NCBI GenBank assembly: GCA_016713305.1
Contig: JADJPK010000002.1
Coordinates: 1 to 28,352 of the forward strand
Length of the DNA stretch: 28,352 bases
DNA from: Betaproteobacteria bacterium
Lineage (GTDB): Bacteria; Pseudomonadota; Gammaproteobacteria; Burkholderiales; Ga0077523
Reading direction: 5' to 3'
The notes beneath the pieces were generated by a model that was not told the origin of the DNA, ran no database searches, and saw only the letters and a list, made by a program, of their open reading frames with translations. A program made the position numbers and the translations under genes. Shown here piece after piece: positions 8,816-17,257 of this stretch. Within the stretch, counting starts at the first letter, position 1. Every line of letters starts with the position of its first letter.

Positions 8816-10159
8816 CTAGCGAGGCAACCCTTTGATGGTACGCATTTTGCCCGATCGTTCGCGGGGTATTGATTCCACGTATTCCACTGTAACGACCGCA
8901 TCAGGGTCGACGTTGCTCCGCAAGCAGTTCTTGATCTCGTCTTCGCAATCGGGGTCGTAGCTGTCGCCGCGCACAATGCGTACATCGAACCGGTCAAGGT
9001 CCACCTGCTCCACCTGGAATTGCCGGATGTCCGCTCCGTGCCGGCGCAAGTCCTCAAATACGTACATCAGGAACTCGCCGTGGAAGAGACGTCCCTCGCG
9101 GTTCCGAATGAAGTCATAGGCGCGTCCATGGATCTGGTCAAGTCGGCCGAGGGTGCGGCCGCAGGCACAGGTGCCAGCGGCCAGTACGCCGAAGTCGCCG
9201 GTGCGATATCGGATGAGTGGGAATGCGCGGTTATTCAGTTCCGTAACAACCAGCTCCCCGGCGCGGCCAGGGTCGCACGGTTCGGTTCCGTCCAGCACTT
9301 CTACGATCATGTTCTCCTCGCTGACATGCAGCGAGCCGTAAGGGCATTCGTGGGCGATCGTGCCCAGTTCTCCGCAGCCGTATTCGTTGAAGACCGGAGC
9401 TCCGAACACCTCTCTCAGCAGTTCGCGATCGGCTGCATTCAGGACTTCGGAGGTGGTGACAATGCACCGGGGACGATGGCGCAATCTCGCTCCGCCCCGC
9501 TGCACGAATCGCGCGAGCTCGGTCAACATGGAGACGTAGCCATAATACCAGCGAGGTTGGCGACGGTTGAGTAGCTTCACGTAGTTCGCCAAATCAGAGT
9601 CCACGAACGCGAACGCCGGGATCCGTATTCGGTGGCAAACACGGTCAATGAGACGCGCGCGCCAGCGACCTGAGGACGTATGGGCCACACCCCAGAACCG
9701 TGCTTGGAGGTCCCCGACTTCAATACCGGCCCAGGCATAGCCTCTCCACGTCGCACCAAGTTCTCTCGCCCAGGCGTCGCGAGTCTTCCATATCGTAACC
9801 GGTTCGCCGGTCGATCCCCCTGTCGTCTTAGACACCAACCGTCCGCAGTCGACTGTTGTGCGCAGGCGGAGCGCTGAATTCTGTAGGTCGGATTTGGCCA
9901 GCAGCGGAATACCGGCCAGCAGTTCGCCAGGGGTGGACGCTGCTTCAGGTAGCTCCGGGAGTGTGCGGAAGTATGGGACTTCGCGCCTGCTGGCATCGAT
10001 AAGTTCCCTAACGGCTGAGGCTTGAAATTCTGCGCGCGCTAAAGGCAAGTCGTATTGGGAAGCCAAGAGGGCCTTGAGGTGCCGGCGCACCGGGCCGGCA
10101 GTGTATGAAGCGACAGGGTAGTAGACAAATTCACGATAGAACGCACTACTGACGTCCAC
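8816..10159 (-). CDS. PaaK/CapK-like adenylate-forming enzyme
   Basis: Member of the phenylacetate-CoA ligase-like ANL superfamily, the branch often found in capsule and O-antigen clusters as CapK. These enzymes adenylate a carboxylate, but the substrate of the polysaccharide-linked ones is not established. The start is GTG at 10159, preceded by GGAGG at 5 bases, giving 447 residues, the usual length. The phosphate-binding P-loop is KTTGGSTGEPVTIW (about 110-125). The adenine/aromatic motif is NEYGCGELGTIAHEC. It is followed by a Cys pair (CACG) as in PaaK homologues, the hinge region LIRYRTGDFG, and the C-terminal domain ending ERSGKMRTI with the candidate catalytic Lys. Intact. It is divergent from the GT2 at 10334. 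A second, frameshifted paralogue of near-identical length lies at 25137-26478. Confidence 0.85.
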   Translation of the reverse strand: MDVSSAFYREFVYYPVASYTAGPVRRHLKALLASQYDLPLARAEFQASAVRELIDASRREVPYFRTLPELPEAASTPGELLAGIPLLAKSDLQNSALRLRTTVDCGRLVSKTTGGSTGEPVTIWKTRDAWARELGATWRGYAWAGIEVGDLQARFWGVAHTSSGRWRARLIDRVCHRIRIPAFAFVDSDLANYVKLLNRRQPRWYYGYVSMLTELARFVQRGGARLRHRPRCIVTTSEVLNAADRELLREVFGAPVFNEYGCGELGTIAHECPYGSLHVSEENMIVEVLDGTEPCDPGRAGELVVTELNNRAFPLIRYRTGDFGVLAAGTCACGRTLGRLDQIHGRAYDFIRNREGRLFHGEFLMYVFEDLRRHGADIRQFQVEQVDLDRFDVRIVRGDSYDPDCEDEIKNCLRSNVDPDAVVTVEYVESIPRERSGKMRTIKGLPR

Positions 10160-10245
10160 GAGTTCCTCCAGAAGAGGGACGGTAACAAGGGGCTACCAAT
10201 CGAATTGTCGCTGGATCAGCTAGTTTGTCAACCTCGGCCGTGTGC

Positions 10246-10274
10246 TTGGCGGTTTCGTGGTTATTGCGTATCGT
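10246..10274 (+). promoter_or_regulatory. Possible sigma70-type promoter before the GT2 gene
   Basis: TTGGCG (10246-10251) and TATCGT (10269-10274) are separated by 17 bases, in the divergent gap and about 60 bp before the GT2 start. Each hexamer matches consensus at four of six positions, so this is a weak call by eye. Confidence 0.25.
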
Positions 10275-10333
10275 GGGGCAAACCGAGCACGCTGGTCTGG
10301 GCTGGGTGACGGGTTCCATTTGCCGGGGGACGC

Positions 10334-11281
10334 ATGCGGAATCGGAGCTATGACGTTACGATCGTAGTCCTGACGTACAACCGTTGGGATTGCTTGCGTG
10401 TGATGCTGGCGGAGTTGCGGGCGATAGCGGACCTCGTTCACGAGGTCATTGTTGTTGACAACCATTCGACTGACGGCACGGCCGATCTACTGTCGCGCGA
10501 TTTTCCGGAGTTCGTTCATGTTCGCACTGAGCGCAATCTCGGCGTTTCGGCGCGCAATCTGGGCATAGCGCGAGCCACCGGGGCCACCATTATCACCCTT
10601 GACGACGATCTGCTCGGTTTGTCGCCCGAGTCTCTGGCGCTGGTGGAATCCGAGTTCGCGGCACATCCGGAGTTGGGCGCGCTCAATTTTCGGGTCATCG
10701 ACTACTATACTAGACGCGTCTGCAATTGGGTTCACCATCGCAATTCAACGGATTCGGATCAGCGCTTCTTGTCCTATGAGATCACAGAGGGCGCGGTCGC
10801 TTTCCGCAGGGAGGCGTTTGTCCGAAGTGGCGGCTACTACCCTCGCTATTTCATCGGCCACGAAGGACCCGACTTGGCATTCCGTATGATGAACTCCGGC
10901 TTCACGGTGGAATATGATGGCCGAGTCAGCGTGCTTCACAAGCACGAGGAGAGCACCCGAACAACATGGCGTTTCTACTACTTTGACACCCGAAATCACA
11001 TATGGCTGGTGGTCCGAAACATGCCTCTGGGCTACGGCATCTGGTTTCTGGTCCGCGGACTCGGTGCCATGGCGGCCTACTCGCTGCGGGATGGCTATTT
11101 CCCGTGGTTTGCAGCCGGTGTCCACGACGCGATGGTGGATTTGCCGGCGGTAATCCGAACTCGTGAGGTCTGGACTCATCGTACACTGGATCTGTGTCGT
11201 GACATCGACCGCCACAGGCCAGGTTTCTGGACCCTTGTGCGCCAACGGCTATTCCGTGCCGGGTTCCGGCTCGACACATAG
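10334..11281 (+). CDS. Family 2 glycosyltransferase
   Basis: GT-A fold inverting glycosyltransferase that transfers a sugar from an NDP-sugar to a growing lipid-linked glycan at the cytoplasmic membrane face. It has 315 residues. The nucleotide-binding start is VTIVVLTYNRWDCL with VVDNHSTDGTADLL. The metal-binding DxD is ITLDDDL (about residue 95), and the acceptor or catalytic region is GHEGPDLAFRMMNSGF (about 180), where the Glu/Asp pair is expected. The C-terminal part has an amphipathic or membrane-associating stretch near GYGIWFLVRGLGAMAAY, suggesting membrane contact. ATG 10334 follows a GGGGGA about 4 bases away. It is divergent from the PaaK-like gene and 173 bp before the lectin-like secreted protein. 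Rhamnosyltransferase-like members share this pattern, but the sugar cannot be assigned. Confidence 0.88.
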   Translation: MRNRSYDVTIVVLTYNRWDCLRVMLAELRAIADLVHEVIVVDNHSTDGTADLLSRDFPEFVHVRTERNLGVSARNLGIARATGATIITLDDDLLGLSPESLALVESEFAAHPELGALNFRVIDYYTRRVCNWVHHRNSTDSDQRFLSYEITEGAVAFRREAFVRSGGYYPRYFIGHEGPDLAFRMMNSGFTVEYDGRVSVLHKHEESTRTTWRFYYFDTRNHIWLVVRNMPLGYGIWFLVRGLGAMAAYSLRDGYFPWFAAGVHDAMVDLPAVIRTREVWTHRTLDLCRDIDRHRPGFWTLVRQRLFRAGFRLDT

Positions 11282-11454
11282 ATGTCGCAGCGCGCATCGT
11301 CGGTGGAAGCCGCTCGCCTATGGTCTAGGTGGCCTCGGCGGCAACAGGAGAGTTGTATCTCGTGAGACCCGGGATTTGGCGCGCGTTTTGCAACGGCGAT
11401 CTCCACGCGCGTCACTTGAGCGGTCCGGAGCGAGGGAAACGAAGGAGTCCTGAG

Positions 11455-12550
11455 GTGAGACACTTCCATCTCTTTATTGCACAAGCGCTTATCTTGCTCT
11501 TGGGCGTGGCAGCAGGCGGCGTTCGTGCACAGTCCATTTCGGGCGTTTCGGGCGCTTTGCAGCACGAAGAGTCTGTGACGATAGGCGGAAGCGGCTTCGG
11601 AACTAAGCCGGCAGCCCCGCCGGTGATTTGGGATGACATTGAAGCCGGTTCGTTCAGTTCGCGCTGGAGCAATACGGGATCGCCGGGTGTATGGCATATC
11701 AATCAGGACAACCAAAGGCACTCGAACAGCCGATACAATGCCACGGCCAACTTCGTGGGCAACGATTATGTGGAGCACGCGACGCTCACCGGTGGCTCCA
11801 ATAGCCCGCGTTGGTTTTGCCAATACTGGTTCAAATTGGGTTCGGATTGGACATGGGGCACGGCGACCAATGGGGGATTGGGTTCGAACTTGGCGAACGT
11901 CAAGATCTTTCGCATGTGGTCTACTGGTTCGGCACAGGACAACTGGGTGGTTGCCACGGAGGGCTGGTCGAATTCACTCATTTATAAGAGTTCTGGCCCC
12001 ATCAACGAATCCGGTTGGTTCGGGGGTGGTTTCAAGGAGCGATGGACCCTGGGTACTTGGCATTTGATTCAAGTTGAATACAAGGACAGCTCGCAGCGCG
12101 ATCTCCGCGACGGCGCCGTCAAGATCTGGTTCGACGGTGAGCTGGTACTCGATGACTCCACTCTGCCTCGCGCAGCGCGGCGGGATCGGCTGAAGGCGAG
12201 TTCATGCGCCCGTACATTCTCGGGTTCTTCAATAGCTGGGGCGACACGTCGACTGACAGCAACCACTTCTACCTGGACGACGCATACATCGACAACAACA
12301 TGGGCCAGAGTCGAGCTTGGAGATGCCCCCCACCTTCGCTGCTTGCACTCACCGTGAGATTCAGCCCACAACGTCGTGGTCGACGACTCAGATCAAGGTT
12401 CAGTTCAATCCCGGCAGCTTCGAACCGGGTAGCACGGCCTATCTGTTCGCCATCAACGAGAACGGCCTCGCTTCGACCGGCTACCCAGTGACGATCGGAG
12501 GCCAGGATCTCGGCGCCCCCGGCGTGCCGGGTAAGCCGTTCCCCGAATAG
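11455..12550 (+). CDS. Secreted lectin-like/IPT-type protein, two frameshifts
   Basis: Exported protein of unknown function. The start is GTG at 11455, preceded by GAAGGAG at 7 bases. It gives a clean signal peptide (VRHFHLFIAQALILLLGVAA, cleavage probably after GGVRAQ). An upstream in-frame ATG would put 42 odd residues in front of it and is rejected. The N-terminal domain (SISGVSGALQHEESVTIGG, then SGFG) resembles an IPT/TIG Ig-like fold. The middle, rich in Trp and Tyr (WHINQDNQRHSNSRYN, WFCQYWFKLGSDW, WHLIQVEYKD, VKIWFDGELV), looks like a concanavalin-type jelly roll, as in heparin-lyase-I-like proteins. The frame changes near 12180-12200 and 12310. It continues MRPYILGFFNSWGD, FYLDDAYIDNNMG, then a C-terminal Ig-like end and stop at 12550. 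It sits among glycan genes, so it may bind or cleave surface polysaccharide; catalytic residues were not identified. Confidence 0.65.
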
Positions 12551-12554
12551 TCCG

Positions 12555-13800
12555 ATGGATGAGATTCCTCGGACCGATGTCAGCGTCCAACCCGTCGAAG
12601 GGGCGAGGGCGAGATGCCTGCCGTCGGGTGGTTCCGGGAGAGGCGTTCGTCGTGTAGCGTACGTCATTGACACGATGTCCTGCGATACGGCGGGCACTCA
12701 GAAGCAGCTCCTGCAGATGATCCGGCGGATTGACCGGGCGCGCTTCGATCCGATTCTCATCTGCCTATGGTCATCGCCATGGATGGAGAGCGCCGATTTG
12801 CCCTGCGACACCATTGTGCTTGGGCATGAGGGGTTTCTCAAATGGAGCTTTCCTGGCGTGGTGCGGCGGCTCAGCCACTTGATTGACAAGCATCACGTCG
12901 ATCTTGTCCATGTGTTCTTCGATGAATCGATCTTCGTCACGTGGATCGGCACTCTGGCTTCGCGTCGGCGCCCGGTCTTGGTATCAAGCCGGCGGGACAT
13001 GGGACTGGGGACGGGCAATCAGCCGTGGTATCACAATCTGTTCCCATGGGTGCTGATGTTCGCCAATCGGGACTTCGCAGCGATCGTGACCAATGCTGAA
13101 AGCGTCTCAAGGTATGCAGCTCGCAGAGAACGGACACAAGCCGCGAAGTTCGTCGTTGTGCACAACGGCGTCGATCTTGCGGTCACGCCGCCCGCAGCGT
13201 CCCCTTTGCCCGGTGGGCGGCCTGCCGTGGGAATTGTCGCGAGTTTGACTCCGGTCAAGCGGCACGATGTCCTTCTGATGGCTTGGGCAACGCTTGCGCG
13301 GCGGGCGCCGTTGGGTGTGGTTCACTTCACTTGCTGGAGATGGGCCATTGCGCGACGCTCTCGAACGCCAGGCGATCGATCTAGGCGTCCGAGATTCGGT
13401 TCACTTTCACGGCTCTGTGTTAGACGTCGGTGCTTGCCTGGCTTCTCTGGACATCGGCGTGCTGTGTTCGGATCGCGAGGGGTTGTCGAATGCGATACTG
13501 GAGTACATGGCTTGCGGGCTACCGATTGTGGCCACACGGGTAGGCGGCAACCCTGAACTGGTCGACGGCACTTGTGGCTTGCTCGTGCCGCCGGGCGACG
13601 CATCAGCCCTCGCGGGCGCTATCGGCCTTCTCATGGAAGACGAAGCCACACGTTGTCGATTGGGTGCAGTTGCGAAGAGCCGCGTGGGCGAGTTCTATGC
13701 ATGGGACCACTCGATGACCGTTCTGATGGAACTCTATGACCGCTTGCTGGATCGCCCTGCAGGGCTAGTCCGGTCCAGAGGTCTGAATGACGATCGTTGA
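12555..13800 (+). CDS. Family 4 glycosyltransferase, one frameshift
   Basis: GT-B fold retaining glycosyltransferase, using an NDP-sugar at the cytoplasmic membrane face. The N-terminal acceptor domain starts at VRRVAYVIDTM, with TAGTQKQLLQMIRRID and VDLVHVFFDESIFV. The linker region reads KFVVVHNGVDL and GIVASLTPVKRHDVLL, the usual start of the donor domain. After a frame change near 13325-13335 (GVVHFT to SLAGDGPL) it continues RDALERQAIDLGV, VHFHGSVLDV, then CSDREGLSNAILEYMACGLPI, whose E-x7-E segment contacts the nucleotide-sugar in this family. It closes with VGGNPELVDGTCGLLVPPGD. It starts only 4 bases after the lectin-like gene, so the two are probably co-transcribed. The first 30 residues are unusually Arg/Gly rich and the start (ATG 12555) lacks a clear ribosome binding site; a shorter protein is possible. 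Confidence 0.85.
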
Positions 13801-14116
13801 CAATAGCGTGTGCGAGGCTTCGGTGTCATTGGGCGATGCGCAAGGACTTGCCGACCGCTGACGCAGTTCTCTGAGCCGTGAATCGCGACATACCCACTGT
13901 GGCCTATGGTGTACCCGTGCCGCGCTTGGCACATGGCAAAGTGCGCTTGAAGTCCGCAGGCGAACGTCTATGCTGCTAACACAGGAGTTGCAGAGCGCCG
14001 TTTCGGGGCGGATCTGAATTCAAGGCGCTCGGCTGTCGACCATGAGTCGAACGGACTCCTCCCGGATTCTGGGAAGCCAACAGCAGCCGCGTGCCGGAGA
14101 AGGGAGATCGCACAAG
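13801..14116. other. Intergenic region before the methyltransferase
   Basis: About 315 bp with no recognisable protein. It holds a promoter-like pair, listed separately, and an in-frame upstream ATG at 14042 for the methyltransferase that lacks a ribosome binding site. No terminator for the preceding GT4 gene was found. Confidence 0.35.
13947..13974 (+). promoter_or_regulatory. Possible sigma70-type promoter before the methyltransferase
   Basis: TTGAAG (13947-13952) and TATGCT (13969-13974) are 16 bases apart, about 140 bp before the preferred start. Each matches consensus at four of six positions. The call was made by eye. Confidence 0.3.
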
Positions 14117-14857
14117 ATGGGCCTGCGCCAGAGATTGTACAATCAAAGCTCTTGGATCCAAAGGAAGCTAGTCCCTGAGCTCCGGTATTCGCAGGACATC
14201 TATGAAGGCGTGCTTGATGCCAATATCAGAGATGGCATAGATTGGCTTGATTTGGGGTGCGGGCATTCAGTGCTTCCGAAATGGCGTCATGAATCGGAAA
14301 TCGACCTGATCAGCCGCTGCCGTGTGGTGTTTGGGCTGGACTTTGACCTCAATAGCCTGAAGAAGCATGCGACCATTTCTGCGCGGATCCGAGGGGATAT
14401 CGCGAGATTGCCGTTTCCCGAGAGTAGTTTTGATCTTGTGACGGCCAATATGGTTGTCGAACACCTTGATGACCCAGAGACGCAGTTCAAGGAGGTTTTC
14501 AGAGTCCTGCGCCCGGGGGGGAAGTTCATCTTTCATACGATGAATGTCAGGGGATACTACACGGTTTGTGCGCGTCTGATTCCCGAGAGAATGAAAGGGA
14601 AGATGGTCATGTTGCTGCAGGAGCGAAAGGAGGACGACCTCTTCAGGACGCACTACTTGGCCAATTCGGAAGTGGCGATCTCGAGATTGAGTGAAGCTGC
14701 CGGGTTCAGTCGTCACGTCGAGATGCTTTTCAACTCGTTTCCCCAGTTCCGAGTCGTACCGCCCCTGGTCGTCTTCGAGCTTCTATGGATCAAGCTCCTG
14801 ATGGCCGACAGTTTCCGGCGATATCGCTCCAATGTCATCTCGATCATGGAGAAGTAG
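14117..14857 (+). CDS. Class I SAM-dependent methyltransferase
   Basis: Rossmann-fold methyltransferase of the Methyltransf_11 type, 246 residues from ATG 14117 (MGLRQRLYNQ). This start has GGGAG 10 bases before it. An in-frame ATG at 14042 would add 25 residues but has no ribosome binding site. Motif I is WLDLGCGHSVLP (about residue 45), the acidic end of beta-2 is FGLDFD, and motif II/III is ARLPFPESSFDLVTANMVVE followed by HLDDP. The post-motif VLRPGGKFIFHTMN is typical of small-molecule and sugar methyltransferases in glycan clusters. The sequence is noticeably more AT-rich than the genes to the right, with codons such as ATA, TTG and AGA appearing more often, as expected for the lower-GC central module. 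It could methylate a sugar of the repeat unit or cap a chain end. Substrate unknown. Confidence 0.85.
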   Translation: MGLRQRLYNQSSWIQRKLVPELRYSQDIYEGVLDANIRDGIDWLDLGCGHSVLPKWRHESEIDLISRCRVVFGLDFDLNSLKKHATISARIRGDIARLPFPESSFDLVTANMVVEHLDDPETQFKEVFRVLRPGGKFIFHTMNVRGYYTVCARLIPERMKGKMVMLLQERKEDDLFRTHYLANSEVAISRLSEAAGFSRHVEMLFNSFPQFRVVPPLVVFELLWIKLLMADSFRRYRSNVISIMEK

Positions 14858-15009
14858 CACCGCCGAGTGCAGCCGAATTGCCGTCACTGATATGACTGAT
14901 ATGACAATGTGAAGACGGCGGTGGTCCGTGTTGGGCACGGCGAGGTCGGCACCTCCGGCGTCAATGAGATGTCAGACGCGAGCGAAGCCGCCGTCCCACC
15001 GACTCCAAA
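14858..15009. other. Convergent intergenic region with a tandem 9-bp repeat
   Basis: Between the methyltransferase (+) and the acyltransferase (-). It holds a perfect tandem duplication of ACTGATATG (14886-14903). GACGGCGG (14914-14921) and CCGCCGTC (14988-14995) form a distant inverted repeat. A short hairpin, GAGGT-CGGC-ACCTC, lies near 14942-14955. Termination of both convergent genes is the likely role. Confidence 0.35.
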
Positions 15010-16098
15010 CTAGTATCGACTCTTCATCCGCAGAAAAGGCTTCTCGACCAAGAAGTAGCTTGCAGACGCGAAAGCGACCGTGACGGCAAGCGCGAACCCG
15101 AACTGCAGGGCCGGCGGAAAGTCGATCGCTACCCGTTTCGCCGTGAACAGCGTCAACTGCTGCCAGAGGTACATCGGATACGAGATCCTACCCAGATATC
15201 GTGCGACCGGATGCTCGAACACCCGCCAGGCCCCGGTCTCGGAGAAGCAGATCAACTGCAGCAGGAACACGGCGGTGAGCAACGGCTCCAGCGCATAGCC
15301 GACGGTGAAGATGAAGGCGGGCGAATCGTGGCCGGCCTGGGCGCCGAAGAGCAAGGCGAGGGTCAGCAGCGGCAGCCACGCGCTCCGGGTCACGGCACGG
15401 ACGATTCCGTCCATCGCGCGTCGACGCAAGAGGATGGCCGTCAGGCAGCCGATGGCCAGGTGATCCAGGCGTGTGTCGAATGCCCGATAGAGGTACTCCT
15501 GGGGGACTCCGCAGGCGAAGAGCACGCCCCGGTGCACCCAGACGGCCGCGATGGCGATCCCCAGGAACAGCGGCAAACGACGAGGCTGGCGGAGCCCCAG
15601 CAGGAAGAGCGCCGGCCACAGCAGGTAGAACTGCTCTTCGATGCTGAGCGACCAGGTGTGTGGGAAGAGCATGCAACTGCTGGGGACCAATCCCATCCAG
15701 TAGTTGCTGACGTAGAAGAAAGCCGAGATCGCCTGGCCCCAATCCAAGTAGTGGCCGCGCACGAGATAGATGCCCACGCCAACCAGCCAGAAGGCGTAGA
15801 ACGCGGGGAAAATGCGCAGCATGCGCCGGCGGTAGAAGTTCTTGAGCGAGACGGTTCCGGTCTTGTCGAGTTCCTTGAGCATGAGCCATGTGATGAGGAA
15901 CCCGCTCAGCACGAAGAAGATCAGGACCCCAAGGGCGCCGTTGATCCACTCGAAGCCGAAGTGGTTGGCAATTACCAGCAGAACGGCCAGTGCCCGAATC
16001 CCGTCGAGACCAGGAATGACCCCCCGGTTCAATCGGGCGTAGTAGGCCGTCAGTTCCGCGGATTGATGCGTAGTAACGGAAGCGGTCGGCGCGGGCAT
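15010..16098 (-). CDS. Acyltransferase 3 family membrane protein (OafA/YrhL-like)
   Basis: Integral-membrane acyltransferase that moves an acetyl or other acyl group onto surface sugars at the periplasmic side. Using ATG at 16098 gives 362 residues, preceded by AAAGGA at about 9 bases; a TTG 33 bases upstream is less likely. The family's N-terminal LDGIRALAVLLVIANHFGF holds the essential His. Then come VLIFFVLSGFLITWLM, the RRRMLRIFPAFYAFWL segment with its Arg pair, and the hallmark WSLSIEEQFYLLWPALFLL. Helices continue to the C-terminal ISYPMYLWQQLTLF and ASYFLVEKPFLRMKSRY. About ten membrane segments can be read, as usual, and there is no SGNH domain at the C-terminus. Intact. It is divergent from the operon starting at 16261 and convergent with the methyltransferase; O-acetylation of the glycan made here is the obvious role. 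Confidence 0.92.
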   Translation of the reverse strand: MPAPTASVTTHQSAELTAYYARLNRGVIPGLDGIRALAVLLVIANHFGFEWINGALGVLIFFVLSGFLITWLMLKELDKTGTVSLKNFYRRRMLRIFPAFYAFWLVGVGIYLVRGHYLDWGQAISAFFYVSNYWMGLVPSSCMLFPHTWSLSIEEQFYLLWPALFLLGLRQPRRLPLFLGIAIAAVWVHRGVLFACGVPQEYLYRAFDTRLDHLAIGCLTAILLRRRAMDGIVRAVTRSAWLPLLTLALLFGAQAGHDSPAFIFTVGYALEPLLTAVFLLQLICFSETGAWRVFEHPVARYLGRISYPMYLWQQLTLFTAKRVAIDFPPALQFGFALAVTVAFASASYFLVEKPFLRMKSRY

Positions 16099-16260
16099 AC
16101 TTCGCGGTCCTTTCGGTTCCTTGCGGGTCAACGCGGGGCCGCCCTTGGCGAATCCTCGTCTCTAGGCTAGTCTGATGGCGCTGGCGACGCCGGCCACTGT
16201 AGCCTCAAGAGCCCGATTTGACGACCTGTTTCGCCCGGGGCTTCCCGGGAAGGAGAACCG

Positions 16261-17232
16261 TTGACGAATCCGACCGCCCCCGCCGTGAGTGTGGTGGTTC
16301 CCTGCCACAATGCGGCCGCGTTCCTGGGGCGCACCCTGACCTCGATTCTGGCGCAGAGCTGGCGGGATCTCGAGGTCCTGGTCGTTGACGACGGGTCTTC
16401 GGACGACACCGCGGCCGTCGTGGGGGGGATTGCCGACGCCCGCGTCCGGTTCTGGCGCCAGGCTGCCAGCGGGGGGCCTTCCGCGCCGCGCAACCGGGCT
16501 ATCGCCGCAGCGCGGGGCCGCTACGTCTTCTTTTGCGACGCCGACGATGTGATGAAGCCCGGCAAGATTGAGAGGCAGGTTGCCATCCTGGCTGCCCGGC
16601 CGGCCGTGGCGCTGGTGTTCACCGACTTCGAGGTCGTGGACGAGGATGACCGGCTGCTTGAGCCCTCGTTCCTGGCTGCCTACAGCACGTTGCGTGCCAT
16701 TGTCGCGGGCGGCGAACAGGCCGACGGCAGTCTGCGTCGCGACCTGATGGTGTGCGGGCTGATCCGGGCCAACTTCATCGGAACCTCGAGCGTTGCCGTG
16801 CGGCGGGACGTGCTGGCGGAAGTGGGGGTGTTCGACGAGAGCCTGGCCTCGAGCGAGGACCTCGATCTCTGGCTTCGCATCGCCCGGCGGCACGGCTGCG
16901 CGTTCCTTGACATCGTCGGGCACGCCTACCGGCGGCATGCCGGCAGTCTGATGCACGAGGCCGGCGATCGCCACCCGCTGGCGCGGATCGAAGTGATGCG
17001 GCGCCAACTCGGCTGCCGGCCGAGTAGCCGGGAGCGACGGCTGATCCGGTACTGGTTGGGGCGCAATTACTGCGCCCTCGGATATCTCAACGAGAAGCGT
17101 GGAAACTGGGCGGAGGCACGCGCCTACTACGTGCAGTCTCTGCGAGTGAGGCCGGGGCTGCTGGTCGTCTGGGGCTGGGTCAGATGCCTGGCGCGCGAGC
17201 TCCTGCGCGGTCGCGGAGACGGCGCGGCGTGA
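16261..17232 (+). CDS. Family 2 glycosyltransferase, first gene of the long operon
   Basis: GT-A glycosyltransferase of 323 residues. It starts with TTG at 16261, supported by GGAAGGAG five bases before it and by the absence of an in-frame ATG before the conserved VSVVVPCHNAAAFLG. The motifs are VLVVDDGSSDDTAAVV (nucleotide binding), FFCDADDVM (metal-binding DxD, about residue 97) and SSEDLDLWLRIARR (about 200, catalytic/acceptor ED). The last 75 residues form a helical tail (RYWLGRNYCALGYLNEKRG and WAEARAYYVQSLRVRP) resembling one TPR-like hairpin. The GT2 at 24221 has the same tail, so the two look like paralogues. It leads nine same-strand genes; the next starts 25 bases after its stop. 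Confidence 0.9.
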   Translation: MTNPTAPAVSVVVPCHNAAAFLGRTLTSILAQSWRDLEVLVVDDGSSDDTAAVVGGIADARVRFWRQAASGGPSAPRNRAIAAARGRYVFFCDADDVMKPGKIERQVAILAARPAVALVFTDFEVVDEDDRLLEPSFLAAYSTLRAIVAGGEQADGSLRRDLMVCGLIRANFIGTSSVAVRRDVLAEVGVFDESLASSEDLDLWLRIARRHGCAFLDIVGHAYRRHAGSLMHEAGDRHPLARIEVMRRQLGCRPSSRERRLIRYWLGRNYCALGYLNEKRGNWAEARAYYVQSLRVRPGLLVVWGWVRCLARELLRGRGDGAA

Positions 17233-17257
17233 CGCCTTGGCACACGAGGAGGTGCGG

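Noticed and set aside
11329..11454. N-terminal extension of the secreted lectin-like protein
   Set aside because: Would place 42 residues before a clear signal peptide; GTG 11455 has the strong ribosome binding site.
15211..16170. 319-codon plus-strand frame
   Set aside because: Antisense to the acyltransferase-3 gene, with a low-complexity Glu/Gln-rich translation typical of shadows.
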